Below are positions 1 through 7,899 of a DNA stretch of 44,184 nucleotides, in pieces. The stretch spans positions 1 through 44,184 of the forward strand of contig CAYJNQ010000013.1 of assembly GCA_964371725.1 (NCBI GenBank), in the 5' to 3' direction. Source of the stretch: JAAYCI01 sp964371725 (GTDB taxonomy: Bacteria; Bacillota; Clostridia; Oscillospirales; Ruminococcaceae). Under the pieces are notes generated by a model that did no database searches, had not been told where the DNA came from, and worked only from the letters and a program-made list of their open reading frames with translations. Position numbers and translations under genes: made by a program. How positions within the stretch are numbered: position 1 is the stretch's first letter; the number at the start of each line of letters is the position of its first letter.

Positions 1-54
1 CCGCGATAGGCGGTGGGGCTGAATAAACTCTGCAGGGGTTTATTCAGCAGGCAT
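1..54 (-). repeat. Dispersed two-hairpin repeat, copy 1 (contig left end)
   Basis: Read on the minus strand this begins ATGCCTGCTGAATAAAC and runs off the contig end. It contains the inverted repeat TGAATAAAC (20-28) / GTTTATTCA (38-46), then a GC-rich second hairpin (CCGC at 1-4 with GCGG at 10-13) truncated by the end. The 49 bases from 54 back to 6 are identical to the last 49 bases of the window in opposite orientation, and a diverged copy lies at 24501-24557. This is seen directly. That it is a multi-copy repeat that broke the assembly is inference. Confidence 0.85.
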
Positions 55-139
55 TTCTTAGAAACGGCCTTCCTCACGCCATGAAAAAGGGCACAAGTTG
101 CCGTTTTAAGTTTATCTGCAAAAAATTCTTTTGAACACT

Positions 140-168
140 TGAAATAATTTTAGTAATAAAATATAATT
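140..168 (+). promoter_or_regulatory. Sigma-70 type promoter for the deaminase gene
   Basis: TTGAAA at 140-145 and a perfect TATAAT at 163-168 are separated by 17 bp in an AT-rich stretch. The predicted transcript starts near 175 and leaves a leader of about 184 nt before the deaminase start codon. Confidence 0.7.
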
Positions 169-174
169 CTACTA

Positions 175-350
175 AGCAGTCTTTTTGGGTGTTGCGCCGT
201 GCCAATGGCGGCCCATCTTCCCACATCGACACTGCCCAGGTAAGAAAGCCTTGCCGCCTGCTGTGCAACTCTTCCCAAAAGGGTTAAAACGTAGCGTGCC
301 AAAGCGCCGTATACCAGCCGGTTTTGTTCAAAAGCAAACAAAACGGAGGA
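175..350 (+). promoter_or_regulatory. Long structured 5' leader of the deaminase gene, possible riboswitch
   Basis: The leader can form a closing stem TTTTGGG (183-189) with CCCAAAA (274-280), continued by GTTGC (191-195) with GCAAC (265-269). Inside, GGCGGC near 207-212 can pair with GCCGCC near 253-258. A separate hairpin GTTTTGTT (321-328) / AACAAAAC (337-344) directly abuts the GGAGG ribosome site at 345-349. I do not recognise a known riboswitch consensus. The nested pairing and the stem next to the ribosome site make cis-regulation plausible, but this is inference from base complementarity only. Confidence 0.4.
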
Positions 351-358
351 ATGCGAAT

Positions 359-1715
359 ATGACTTTGCTGCTTCAAAACATCCACACACTTGTATGCTGC
401 AACGAGGAAAACAGCATTTTACACGGTGTCAACCTACTGTGTGAAAACGGCAAAATTGTGTCTATTACAAACGAGGCCTGCGACGCCGACGAAGTGATAG
501 ACGCACGGCGCCTGGCCGTGTACCCCGGCCTTATCAATACCCACCACCACCTCTACCAAACTTTCAGCCGCAATTTGCCCGCTTTGCAAAACTTGGAGCT
601 GTTCGATTGGCTTCGTGCCTCTTACCAAATTTGGAAAAACCTAAACGAAGAGCTTGTGTATTGTTCTTCCCTTACGGGTCTTGGCGAGCTTTTAAAAACA
701 GGTTGCACCCCCTGCGCCGACCATCACTATGTTTACCCCAAAGGATGCGGCGCCTTAATCGGTGCGCAATTTCGTGCGGCCGAGGCACTTGGCATCCGCT
801 TGCCCGCCGCCCGCGGCAGCATGGATTTAAGCGAAAAAGACGGCGGCCTGCCCCCGGACAGTGTGGTGCAAACCGTCGATGAAATTTTGCGCGACGGCGA
901 AGAGGCCGTTCGCCGCTATCACGACCCCGCGCCCTTTTCCATGCGGCAGGTGATGTTGGCGCCCTGCTCGCCGTTCAGCGTCAGCGAGGATTTGCTTCGC
1001 GAAAGCGCCATTCAAGCGCGCAGTTTGGGTGTGCGTTTACACACCCACCTTGCCGAAACGCTGGATGAAGAGCGCTATACCCTGGAAACCAAAGGCATGC
1101 GCCCGCTTGCCTATATGCAAAGCCTTGGCTGGACGGGCAGCGATGTTTGGTATGCCCACGGCATCCACTTTACCGAAGAAGAGCTCGACTTGCTAGCCGA
1201 AACNNNNNNNNNNTGTTGCCCACTGCCCCATCAGCAATATGAAACTGAGTTCCGGCATTGCCAAGGTGCCCGGGATGCTAAAGCGCAACGTGCCCCTCGG
1301 CCTTGCCGTAGACGGCAGCTCGAGCAACGACGGCAGCAACCTTTTGGAAGAATTGCGCGTTGGCTTTTTGTTGCATCGTTTAAACAGCAGCGCAAGCGCC
1401 CCCACGGCCTACGAACTTCTCAAGGTGGCCACCCGTGGCTCGGCACGCCTTTTGGGGCGCCCTGAGCTTGGCAGCTTGGAAGAGGGCAAGGCGGCCGATT
1501 TGTTTGCCATCGATATCGATAAAATTGAGCTGAATGGCGCGGGGCTCGACCTTGCGGCCATGCCGGGCACCGTGGGGCACAAGGGCCCTGTGGATTTAAC
1601 CGTGGTAAATGGGCGTGTTGTGGTGCGAGGGGGCCAGCTCTTGCTTGTGGACGAAAAAGAGGTTCTGGCACAATCTGCACCACTTTTGCAACGCTTTTTG
1701 GCAAACCACCTGTAA
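359..1715 (+). CDS. 8-oxoguanine deaminase-like amidohydrolase (interrupted by assembly gap)
   Basis: This is a COG0402 amidohydrolase, predicted to deaminate a purine-like base (8-oxoguanine to urate, or a related aminohydrolase reaction) in the cytosol. The first part carries the metal motif THHHLYQT (residues 61-68), a DHHY segment and HTHLAETLDEE; the part after the gap carries VAHCPISNMKLSSG and the VDGSSSNDGSNLLEE block with the metal-binding Asp. These blocks match the 8-oxoguanine deaminase / hydroxydechloroatrazine ethylaminohydrolase subgroup better than cytosine deaminases. The start at 359 follows GGAGG (345-349); the in-frame codons further upstream lack a ribosome site. The reading frame shifts across the ten N, so the true gap must be a multiple of three bases; by family it is probably about nine (a TGTG-like turn). 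It is monocistronic, followed by the tRNA promoter. The substrate is the least certain part. Confidence 0.8.
1204..1213. other. Run of ten N (scaffold gap) inside the deaminase gene
   Basis: Ten consecutive N join two halves of one gene that lie in different frames when the gap is counted as ten. The flanking protein (LAE-T before, VAHCP after) is contiguous in the family, so very little sequence is missing. Confidence 0.95.
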
Positions 1716-1751
1716 ACACGGCTGTTCACAAAAAAAGTGCGGCATTTGCAC

Positions 1752-1779
1752 TTGACTTCATGCCCGCATATGTTACAAT
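1752..1779 (+). promoter_or_regulatory. Promoter of tRNA-Arg
   Basis: TTGACT (1752-1757) and TACAAT (1774-1779) are 16 bp apart, with TGT just before the -10 giving an extended -10. It lies about 40 bp upstream of the tRNA. Confidence 0.65.
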
Positions 1780-1817
1780 AAAAAAGGTATCGGTACGCCC
1801 TGCCTTTTTTATTTTTT

Positions 1818-1892
1818 GCGCCCATAGTTCAACGGATAGAACACTGGTCTTCTAAACCAGATATCGGGGTTCGATTCCCTGTGGGCGTGCCA
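1818..1892 (+). tRNA. tRNA-Arg (anticodon UCU)
   Basis: A full cloverleaf is visible. The acceptor GCGCCCA (1818-1824) pairs with TGGGCGT (1882-1888). The anticodon stem CTGGT/ACCAG (1844-1848, 1856-1860) encloses loop CTTCTAA with TCT at 1851-1853. The T arm contains GGTTCGATTCC. CCA is encoded (1890-1892). TCT reads AGA arginine codons. Confidence 0.97.
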
Positions 1893-1930
1893 AAACGCCG
1901 TGAACTCCCCTGTGAGTTCACGGCGTTTTT
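1892..1930 (+). terminator. Intrinsic terminator after tRNA-Arg
   Basis: A perfect 16-bp stem AAAACGCCGTGAACTC (1892-1907) / GAGTTCACGGCGTTTT (1914-1929) with a 6-nt loop is followed by a short T-run. The stem begins on the last base of the tRNA CCA, so termination and 3' end formation are adjacent. Confidence 0.9.
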
Positions 1931-1963
1931 CCCAATTCATTTCTATGCCGCAAAAGGAGAAGT

Positions 1964-2599
1964 ATGAAACAAGCCTTGATTTTTGATTTGGACGGAACCC
2001 TGCTCGATTCCATGCACGTTTGGCGAGACGTGGGCGATCTCTTTTTAAAAGAGCGCGGCGTTTCCCATATTCCAAGCGAGCTCAGCGATACCCTGAAAAA
2101 AATGAGTATTCGCGAATCGGCCACCTATTTGTGCCGGCGCTTTGGCTTTGAGGAAAGTGCCGAAGAACTCACTGCCGCCCTAAACGCGCAAATGGAATAT
2201 CAATACCGAAACGTCATTGGTTTAAAGCCGGGTGCTCTGGCCTTTTTGCAGCAAAATAGCCACCGCCCCATGTGCCTTGCCACCGCCACACGGCGCTCGC
2301 TTGTGGAACCGGCTTTGGAGAGGCTTTGCATCGCCCCGTTTTTTCGTTTTATTCTCACCTCAGACGAAGTGGGCTGCTCGAAACTAGAGCCGGATATTTT
2401 TTTACAGGCGGCCGAGGGCCTCGGTGCAAAGGTGGCCGATTGCGCCGTGTTTGAAGACGCTTTGCACGCCGCGCAATCGGCCAAAAGCGCCGGCTTTTAT
2501 GTGGTGGGTGTGCAAGACGAGAGCGCGGCCAAAGACGAAGAGGCCATGCGTGCCCTTTGCGATGAATTCGTTCCCTCTTTAACGGCCTGCACGGTTTAG
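1964..2599 (+). CDS. HAD-superfamily phosphatase (phosphoglycolate/beta-phosphoglucomutase-like)
   Basis: A 211-residue cytosolic haloacid dehalogenase family hydrolase. Motif I is FDLDGTLLDS with the nucleophile Asp8 and acid Asp10. A helical cap follows. Motif II is the Thr in LATATRR, motif III the Lys in SKLEPD, and motif IV VFEDALHAAQSAKSAG. This layout is the small-cap subfamily IA that dephosphorylates sugar phosphates or phosphoglycolate; the exact substrate cannot be read. The start is fixed by AAAGGAGA (1953-1960). The gene begins only 33 bp after the tRNA terminator and no separate promoter fits between, so it may rely on terminator read-through. Confidence 0.8.
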   Translation: MKQALIFDLDGTLLDSMHVWRDVGDLFLKERGVSHIPSELSDTLKKMSIRESATYLCRRFGFEESAEELTAALNAQMEYQYRNVIGLKPGALAFLQQNSHRPMCLATATRRSLVEPALERLCIAPFFRFILTSDEVGCSKLEPDIFLQAAEGLGAKVADCAVFEDALHAAQSAKSAGFYVVGVQDESAAKDEEAMRALCDEFVPSLTACTV

Positions 2600-2701
2600 C
2601 CACCCTTGGCCGGGAAAGCACAAAAAATGCACAGTGCGAAGATGCAAACGTAAATTTTGCGTAAAAACATGAAAAAATTGACATTTCACACCAAAATACT
2701 C

Positions 2702-2730
2702 TTGTTTCATGCAAGCGAATTTGCTATACT
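2702..2730 (+). promoter_or_regulatory. Promoter for the phospholipase-MFS pair
   Basis: TTGTTT (2702-2707), a 17-bp spacer and TATACT (2725-2730), with TGC directly before the -10 (extended -10). The site is about 50 bp upstream of the next start codon. Confidence 0.6.
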
Positions 2731-2779
2731 ACAAGAAGATGGCTTTGCACTGTTATTCTAACAAAAAAGGGAGAACGCT

Positions 2780-3544
2780 ATGCCGGCATTCACCGCGCAC
2801 GACCAATTCGGAAAACAGGTTTTCAGGCGCTTGCCCGCGCACATTCGCAAGGCGGCCAAGGCCGATACCATGTTGTTTCGTCTGGGCTTTCAAGGGCCGG
2901 ATGTGCTGTTTTACTACCGCCCCTTGAAAAAAAATGACATCTCCGCTTACGGCGTGCAAATACACCGCCAAAGCGGAAAACTATTTTTTTCTCGCCTTTG
3001 CCAAACATACCGAGAAAACCGGGAGCCCGCCCTACTCTCTTACGCGCTTGGGGCCTGCTGCCACTATACGCTCGACCGGCTATGTCACCCCTATGTAAAC
3101 GCCTTTGCAAACGAAGACGGACGCGCCCATCAGTGGCTGGAGGCCAACTTCGACCTTTCCGCCAGCGAGCGTTGCCGCTGTTTTCACCCACGTTATCTCG
3201 GCTTGCCAAAACAGGTAAATCAGCGTGTTCTTGCGGCAGCCTATGGCATCACCGAAAAACAGGCCGCCGAAAGTGTGCGCTCGTTTCGTCTGTTCCAGCA
3301 CATCTTAGACTACCGCGGTGCTGTTAAAACGGCCGAGAACCTGCTTGGCAAAGAAGGTAAATTTTCTTCGCTTTCCCTGCCGCTTCAAAACGAGCTGCCA
3401 CAGCAAACGGCCGATTTGCACGAGCTGTTTAACGAGGCGCTACCACTTTGTGCAAAGCTTGCCGGCGCCGTTTTTGAGGCCGCACAAGACGAAAGCGTGC
3501 CCTTGCTCCATTTTGAAGAAAACTTTGAAGGGGTTATTCCATGA
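2780..3544 (+). CDS. Zinc-dependent phospholipase C family protein
   Basis: A 254-residue protein resembling PF00882 (zinc-dependent phospholipase C / S1-P1 nuclease fold). Recognisable parts are FTAHDQFG near the N-terminus, GFQGPDVLFYYRP and the helix ALGACCHYTLDRLCHPYV, whose His and Asp residues are the expected zinc ligands. I see no clear signal peptide, as is common for short Clostridia members annotated this way, so a cytoplasmic role is possible. The ribosome site is GGGAGAA (2769-2775). Its stop overlaps the next start as ATGA (3541-3544), so translation is probably coupled to the MFS permease. Family assignment is fairly sure; enzyme activity is not. Confidence 0.7.
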   Translation: MPAFTAHDQFGKQVFRRLPAHIRKAAKADTMLFRLGFQGPDVLFYYRPLKKNDISAYGVQIHRQSGKLFFSRLCQTYRENREPALLSYALGACCHYTLDRLCHPYVNAFANEDGRAHQWLEANFDLSASERCRCFHPRYLGLPKQVNQRVLAAAYGITEKQAAESVRSFRLFQHILDYRGAVKTAENLLGKEGKFSSLSLPLQNELPQQTADLHELFNEALPLCAKLAGAVFEAAQDESVPLLHFEENFEGVIP

Positions 3545-4818
3545 ATACAAAGTTCACCAAAACCGAGCTTAGCTGGATTTCATACGACTGGGCAAATTCG
3601 GTGTTTGCCACCATCATGATGGCAGCCATTTTTCCTGTTTTTTTTACAAGCACGGCCCAAAGCGCCGGTGTTAGTGGCGATATGTGGTGGGGCGTGGGCA
3701 CGTCTGTGGCCACCTTGCTCATTGCGGTATGTTCGCCCCTTTTGGGTGCCCTGGGCGACTATCATGGCATGAAAAAACGGTTGCTTGTTGTGTTTTTGGT
3801 AATCGGGCTTAGCTTCACCCTGTTTTGCGCCCTGGTGAACCGCTGGGAACTTTTGCTAATTGGCTATGTGTTTGCCCAGATAGGCTTTTCGGGCTCCTGT
3901 CTGTTTTACGATTCGATGCTCACCGACATCACCACCCCGGACCGCATGGACCGCGTCTCCGCCTGGGGCTATTCCATGGGCTACATAGGCGGCAGCACCA
4001 TCCCGTTTTTGCTGGCCATCGCCCTGATGATGTTTGTTGACACCGTGCTGGCCGTGCGTTTGTCTCTTGTCATCACCGTGGTGTGGTGGTTCTTGTTTTC
4101 CATCCCGCTTTTGCGCAATTGTCACCAGCGCTATGGCAGCGATCTGCCCGCCTCGCAACTTGTAAAAACCACCTTGCACTCGCTTGGCATAAGCTTGTCT
4201 CGCATGGTAAAAACCAAGGGCATTCTATTCTTTTTGCTGGCCTATTTCTTCTACATCGACGGTGTGAACACCGTTATCAAAATGTCCACGGCCTACGGCA
4301 CCGCCCTTGGGCTGGATAGCACCGGCATGATTTTGGCCCTGCTCCTCACCCAACTTGTGGCTTTCCCTTGTGCCATTTGGTTTGGCAAGCTCGCCTCCAC
4401 AGTGGGCACCATTCGCATGCTCATCTTCTCGGTGGGGCTGTATGTATTCATTTGTGTTTTGGGTTTTGTAATGGGTTTTGGCCTGGAAGAAGGCTTTTTA
4501 ACACAGGAAAGGGCGCTGCTTTTGTTTTGGATTTTGGCCTTCCTTGTGGGCACGGTGCAAGGCGGCATTCAGGCGCTTTCCCGCTCATTTTTTGGCAAAA
4601 TCGTCCCCAAAGAGCACTCGAACGAGTACTTTGGCGTGTATGATATTTTCGGCAAGTTCTCTTCCATCTTAGGGCCTGCCATCTATGCCTTTGTCACGGG
4701 CGTTACCGGGCGCAGTTCCTTTGCCATTTTGTCCATTGTGTTGTTGTTCCTTGTGGGCGGCATCATTTTGCTTTTGGGCCGCAAACACATTGCAGCCCTC
4801 GAGGTGCACAAAACGTAG
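3541..4818 (+). CDS. MFS transporter, UMF1/Atg22-like family
   Basis: A 425-residue integral membrane protein with about 12 hydrophobic segments. The start TELSWISYDWANSVFATIMM is the hallmark of the UMF1 branch (PF11700, Atg22-like vacuolar amino acid effluxer family), as are the D-Y-H-G-M-K-K-R loop after TM2-3, the NVPYDSMLTD-like motif FYDSMLTDIT, and the terminal SRSFFGKIVPKEHSNEYFG block. The family is thought to export amino acids or small solutes; the substrate here is unknown. It starts inside the upstream stop codon (ATGA overlap), so it is the second gene of a two-gene operon. Confidence 0.85.
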   Translation: MNTKFTKTELSWISYDWANSVFATIMMAAIFPVFFTSTAQSAGVSGDMWWGVGTSVATLLIAVCSPLLGALGDYHGMKKRLLVVFLVIGLSFTLFCALVNRWELLLIGYVFAQIGFSGSCLFYDSMLTDITTPDRMDRVSAWGYSMGYIGGSTIPFLLAIALMMFVDTVLAVRLSLVITVVWWFLFSIPLLRNCHQRYGSDLPASQLVKTTLHSLGISLSRMVKTKGILFFLLAYFFYIDGVNTVIKMSTAYGTALGLDSTGMILALLLTQLVAFPCAIWFGKLASTVGTIRMLIFSVGLYVFICVLGFVMGFGLEEGFLTQERALLLFWILAFLVGTVQGGIQALSRSFFGKIVPKEHSNEYFGVYDIFGKFSSILGPAIYAFVTGVTGRSSFAILSIVLLFLVGGIILLLGRKHIAALEVHKT

Positions 4819-4842
4819 TTTTCAGAAAATTAGACAGGGTTT

Positions 4843-4873
4843 TTGATACATCTGCCGGCGCCTTTTGTATACT
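4843..4873 (+). promoter_or_regulatory. Possible promoter of the desulfoferrodoxin-ferritin pair
   Basis: TTGATA (4843-4848) and TATACT (4868-4873) are 19 bp apart. The long spacer lowers confidence or implies an activator. A start near 4880 would leave a ~90-nt leader that includes the hairpin at 4907-4930. Confidence 0.45.
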
Positions 4874-4906
4874 ACACATACCGAATCTTTGATGCTTAAA
4901 GGATGG

Positions 4907-4930
4907 AAAAGCCTCCCTTTTGGCTTTTTT
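4907..4930 (+). terminator. Terminator-like hairpin in front of desulfoferrodoxin
   Basis: AAAAGCC (4907-4913) pairs with GGCTTTT (4922-4928) and is followed by further T. It could end transcription of the MFS gene. Since the only promoter candidate I see lies upstream of it, it may instead attenuate desulfoferrodoxin expression. Confidence 0.5.
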
Positions 4931-4971
4931 AAATAAAACAAGACCAAGCTTTGGAAAGGAGCGAGAGTGTG

Positions 4972-5346
4972 ATGAAAGTTGTGAAATGCAACCATTGTGG
5001 CAATGTTGCGGTGTTGATGGTGGATGCCGGTGTGCCCCTTGTATGTTGCGGCGAGAAAATGGCTCAATTGGAGGCCGGTTCCACCGATGCCGCGCTGGAG
5101 AAACATGTGCCGGCCGTTCATGTGGACGGAACCTGCATGCAGGTTCAAGTGGGTGAAGTGACACATCCCATGACAGACGAACATCTCATCCAGTGGATTG
5201 CTCTGGTTCAAAATGGCAAGGTGCAGTATGTAAGCCTATCTTCCGCAGACGAACCAAAGGCCCTGTTCACCGTGGAAAGCGGGCCTTACACCGTGTACGA
5301 GCTTTGCAACTTGCACGGCCTTTGGAAAACAGAGGGAACCGTTTAA
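4972..5346 (+). CDS. dfx: Desulfoferrodoxin (superoxide reductase, two iron centres)
   Basis: A 124-residue cytosolic enzyme that reduces superoxide to peroxide without making oxygen, typical of anaerobes. The N-terminal desulforedoxin domain has Cys6, Cys9, Cys25 and Cys26 for the FeCys4 centre I. The catalytic centre II is complete: Glu43-Lys44-His45, His65, His71, Cys112 and His115 (CNLHGLWK), with the same spacing as the Desulfovibrio enzyme. The start at ATG 4972 is preferred over a TTG at 4951 because the AAAGGAG ribosome site lies between them. Ferritin follows 67 bp downstream, fitting joint handling of superoxide and iron. Regulation may involve the hairpin in its leader. Confidence 0.95.
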   Translation: MKVVKCNHCGNVAVLMVDAGVPLVCCGEKMAQLEAGSTDAALEKHVPAVHVDGTCMQVQVGEVTHPMTDEHLIQWIALVQNGKVQYVSLSSADEPKALFTVESGPYTVYELCNLHGLWKTEGTV

Positions 5347-5413
5347 GTTTTGTTTGTTGAAAAGTGGCACAAGGTTTTCGCCGGGCGGCACAAAAAAAGA
5401 GGGAGGAAGCATC

Positions 5414-5926
5414 ATGACTGAGAACGTAAAAAACCTGCTCAACGAGCAGGTACAAAAAGAATTGTATTCGGCCTATCTGTATCTTGAAATGTCCAATTAT
5501 TACAGTGAGGAAGGGCTTGAGGGTTTTGCGAACTGGTTTTATGTGCAAGCGCAAGAGGAAATGGCCCATGCCATGCTTTTCCGCACCTTCATCCTCAACA
5601 ACGATGGCAGCGTGCGCCTTTTGCCCATTGCGGCGCCCGAAAAGAATTATGCCGGTTTTGGGGAACCCTTGAAAACCACAAAAGAGCATGAGGAAACCGT
5701 GTCGGCCAGCATCAACGCCATTGTGGCCGCTGCAAAGGACGACAACGATTTTCGTACCATGGAGTTTCTCAACTGGTTTGTGAAAGAGCAGGGCGAAGAG
5801 GAAAAAAACGCCTCCGATCTGCTTAAGAAATTCAACCTATTCGGTGGAAATGTACAGGTGTTGTATCAGCTGGATGCAGAGCTAAAAACGCGTGTGTTCA
5901 CACCGCCCAGCCTCAGCTTGGATTAA
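5414..5926 (+). CDS. ftnA: Ferritin (FtnA-type iron storage protein)
   Basis: A 170-residue bacterial non-haem ferritin that oxidises and stores iron in a 24-mer shell. The ferroxidase ligands are visible: Glu16 (QKELYSAY), Glu49 and His52 (QAQEEMAHAM), then the glutamates in KEHEETV and the C-terminal WFVKEQGEEE segment. Length matches the family. GGGAGG at 5401-5406 fixes the start at 5414. It probably shares a transcript with desulfoferrodoxin, as no convincing separate promoter lies in the 67-bp gap, and it ends at the strong bidirectional terminator downstream. Confidence 0.95.
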   Translation: MTENVKNLLNEQVQKELYSAYLYLEMSNYYSEEGLEGFANWFYVQAQEEMAHAMLFRTFILNNDGSVRLLPIAAPEKNYAGFGEPLKTTKEHEETVSASINAIVAAAKDDNDFRTMEFLNWFVKEQGEEEKNASDLLKKFNLFGGNVQVLYQLDAELKTRVFTPPSLSLD

Positions 5927-5934
5927 GCGTTCAT

Positions 5935-5977
5935 AAAAAGGAACCCCGATTTCAAAACGAAATCGGGGTTCCTTTTT
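5935..5977. terminator. Bidirectional terminator between ferritin and the symporter
   Basis: An 18-19-bp stem of AAAAAGGAACCCCGATTTC (5935-5953) and its complement (5959-5977), with loop AAAAC. A-tracts and T-tracts flank it on both strands, so it can serve the converging ferritin and symporter transcripts. Confidence 0.92.
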
Positions 5978-6009
5978 ATGCGACCGGCGCATACATAAAA
6001 CTGTGTTTT

Positions 6010-7596
6010 TTACATGCCCATCAGAGGCATAGCCCAGCCAAACACGAACAAAGCGCTGATGGCGAGGGAGAACACAATGTAAACTTTCCAAAGGCCCAAG
6101 GTTTTGCGCATGGCCACGGGGTCTTTTTCCTCTTCAGGTACCACAAACAGCATATCGCGCTCTTTCTTTTCTTCGGGTGTCACCTTGCTGGTCAAGGAGC
6201 CAATGATGGCACCGGCCACGCTGAGGTACACGCCCACAAAGAAGCTGTCGAGGAAGAAGGGGGTTGTGAACAAATCCAACGCCGTGCCAAGACGCACCAC
6301 AAAGCAGCCGATGAAACCGAACAGCATGCCAAAGAAGGCGCCGCGCTCGGTGAGGCCTTTCCACCAGATGCTGGCCAAGGCAATGGGGCCCCAAGAAGCT
6401 GCCACCACAGTGCCGCCAAAGTACATCACCCAGAAGATTTGCGGGGGATTGAAGTAGGCCAAGCCCAACACCACGATGCTTACGCACAGCATACCAATAC
6501 GGGACACTTTGAGGCGTTTTTTCGAATCGTTGTCTTTGATGGTGAGGATGTCGTTTGTAAGGGCAAAGCCCGTGAGAGACAGGAAGGTGGAGGCCGAGGA
6601 AATGCCCGCCGCCAAAATGCCGGTGAGAAGCACCACACCTACAATGGTCGGCATCATGTTCATAGCGGCCCAAATCATGCTATCTGCGCCAAGGCCCGGG
6701 TTTACCGAAGCAATGAAAGCGGCGCCGAAATACAGGAACATGGTTACGGTAATAACGGCCATGGAAGCCCAAATGGCACTGCGCATAACGGTGTGCTCAT
6801 TTTTGGCCATCATGTAACGGCTGGTTTGCCAGGGGCTCACCATTACCACCAGCATCCACACAATGCCGTATACAAAGGCCCAGCCCAGTGTTTGGCCGGT
6901 ATCTGCCGTGTATTCGGGGTTGCCAAAGGCCGAAAGCAGGCCGGGAATGGCAAAGTTCGGGTCAGACAAGTTTTCAATGGCCACAAACCAGCCGCCTGCG
7001 CCGCCGGCCATGAAGGGAATGGCCACAATCGCTGCTGCCAAGAAAACAAGGAACATGATGGTATCGGTAATAAGCACGCCGGGCGAGCCCGCGTAGATGG
7101 TGAAGAAAGTATAGGCACACCATGCAATGATGACGCACACTTGGAAATTCAGGCCTGTGATGTTGCTCATCAGGCTGGAAATGCCCTGTGTGGCCGAAAG
7201 CATGTAGGCCATAACCGCCACAATGCAAGTGGCGCCGGCCAATTTGCGCATACGGGTTGAGTTGAAGCGTTTGCCGAAGTATTCCGGCACCGTCAGCACT
7301 TTGCTGCGGCGGATATAGCGGCCAAACAAGCTAGAGCCGAACAAATAGCCCGTGCCCTGCATGATGCCCACAATAACAATGGCCACAAACACACCGTTTG
7401 CCACCTCGCCCGTGTCGCCCAAAAAGGCGCCGGTGGAGAGGAAGGATGCCACAAGCGAACCCACAATCAAAAGAACAGGTGCATTGCGTCCGGCCACATA
7501 ATAATCGTCTACGTTCTTAACTTTACGTCCCACATAGAAACCGACAAAAACATAAATCGCCATCGAGATTAGAACACCAATCAGAAATACATTCAT
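6010..7596 (-). CDS. Sodium:solute symporter family (SSS) protein
   Basis: A 528-residue membrane protein with about 13 hydrophobic helices, starting with an N-terminal TM and the loop VGRKVKNVDDYYVAGRN that typifies SSS (PF00474) transporters such as PutP and pantothenate permease. The following GSLVASFLSTGAFLGDTGEV and the VPEYFGKRFNSTRMRKLAG segment are family landmarks. It couples sodium entry to uptake of an organic solute. The ribosome site GGAGGAATT lies just upstream. It is the last gene of the minus-strand operon, preceded by a 44-residue membrane protein. Its substrate is presumably what the operon's dehydrogenases and P-protein-like enzyme degrade (inference). Confidence 0.9.
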   Translation of the reverse strand: MNVFLIGVLISMAIYVFVGFYVGRKVKNVDDYYVAGRNAPVLLIVGSLVASFLSTGAFLGDTGEVANGVFVAIVIVGIMQGTGYLFGSSLFGRYIRRSKVLTVPEYFGKRFNSTRMRKLAGATCIVAVMAYMLSATQGISSLMSNITGLNFQVCVIIAWCAYTFFTIYAGSPGVLITDTIMFLVFLAAAIVAIPFMAGGAGGWFVAIENLSDPNFAIPGLLSAFGNPEYTADTGQTLGWAFVYGIVWMLVVMVSPWQTSRYMMAKNEHTVMRSAIWASMAVITVTMFLYFGAAFIASVNPGLGADSMIWAAMNMMPTIVGVVLLTGILAAGISSASTFLSLTGFALTNDILTIKDNDSKKRLKVSRIGMLCVSIVVLGLAYFNPPQIFWVMYFGGTVVAASWGPIALASIWWKGLTERGAFFGMLFGFIGCFVVRLGTALDLFTTPFFLDSFFVGVYLSVAGAIIGSLTSKVTPEEKKERDMLFVVPEEEKDPVAMRKTLGLWKVYIVFSLAISALFVFGWAMPLMGM

Positions 7597-7665
7597 CTTT
7601 TCAATTCCTCCTTACGAAACCGATAGGTCTTTTGCCCTGTTTGCTCGATTCTTTCCACAAACCTG

Positions 7666-7800
7666 CTATTCTTTCTTTCCGTTTGTGTCGTTTGCATAGG
7701 GAACGCCAAAGCTATCAAATTCTTTTTTGGTAAACACTGCATAGAAAATACCCGCAAACAGCAGCCACACACCAATCAAAATGGCAATGAGCATCTCCAT
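7666..7800 (-). CDS. Small membrane protein, symporter small accessory protein type (44 aa)
   Basis: Translation from ATG 7800 gives MEMLIAILIGVWLLFAG then IFYAVFTKKEFDSFG and a short polar tail ending GKKE. It has one N-terminal transmembrane helix (about residues 3-23). An AAAGGAGA ribosome site lies immediately upstream, and the gene ends 69 bp before the SSS start. Tiny one-helix proteins encoded next to SSS genes are known as symporter small accessory proteins; position, size and topology fit that class. A role as a subunit or assembly factor of the symporter is inference. Confidence 0.75.
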   Translation of the reverse strand: MEMLIAILIGVWLLFAGIFYAVFTKKEFDSFGVPYANDTNGKKE

Positions 7801-7899
7801 AACTTCATCTCCTTTCCTATTGGATTTGGCATCTTATTGTAAAGCCCGAAAGCGCCTCGGTTTCCCTTGGCACTTTTTGGCTTACAGCACACTCGAATT

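Noticed and set aside
6439..7260. 273-codon open frame on the plus strand
   Set aside because: Antisense to the symporter; His/Gly-rich composition and no initiation signal.
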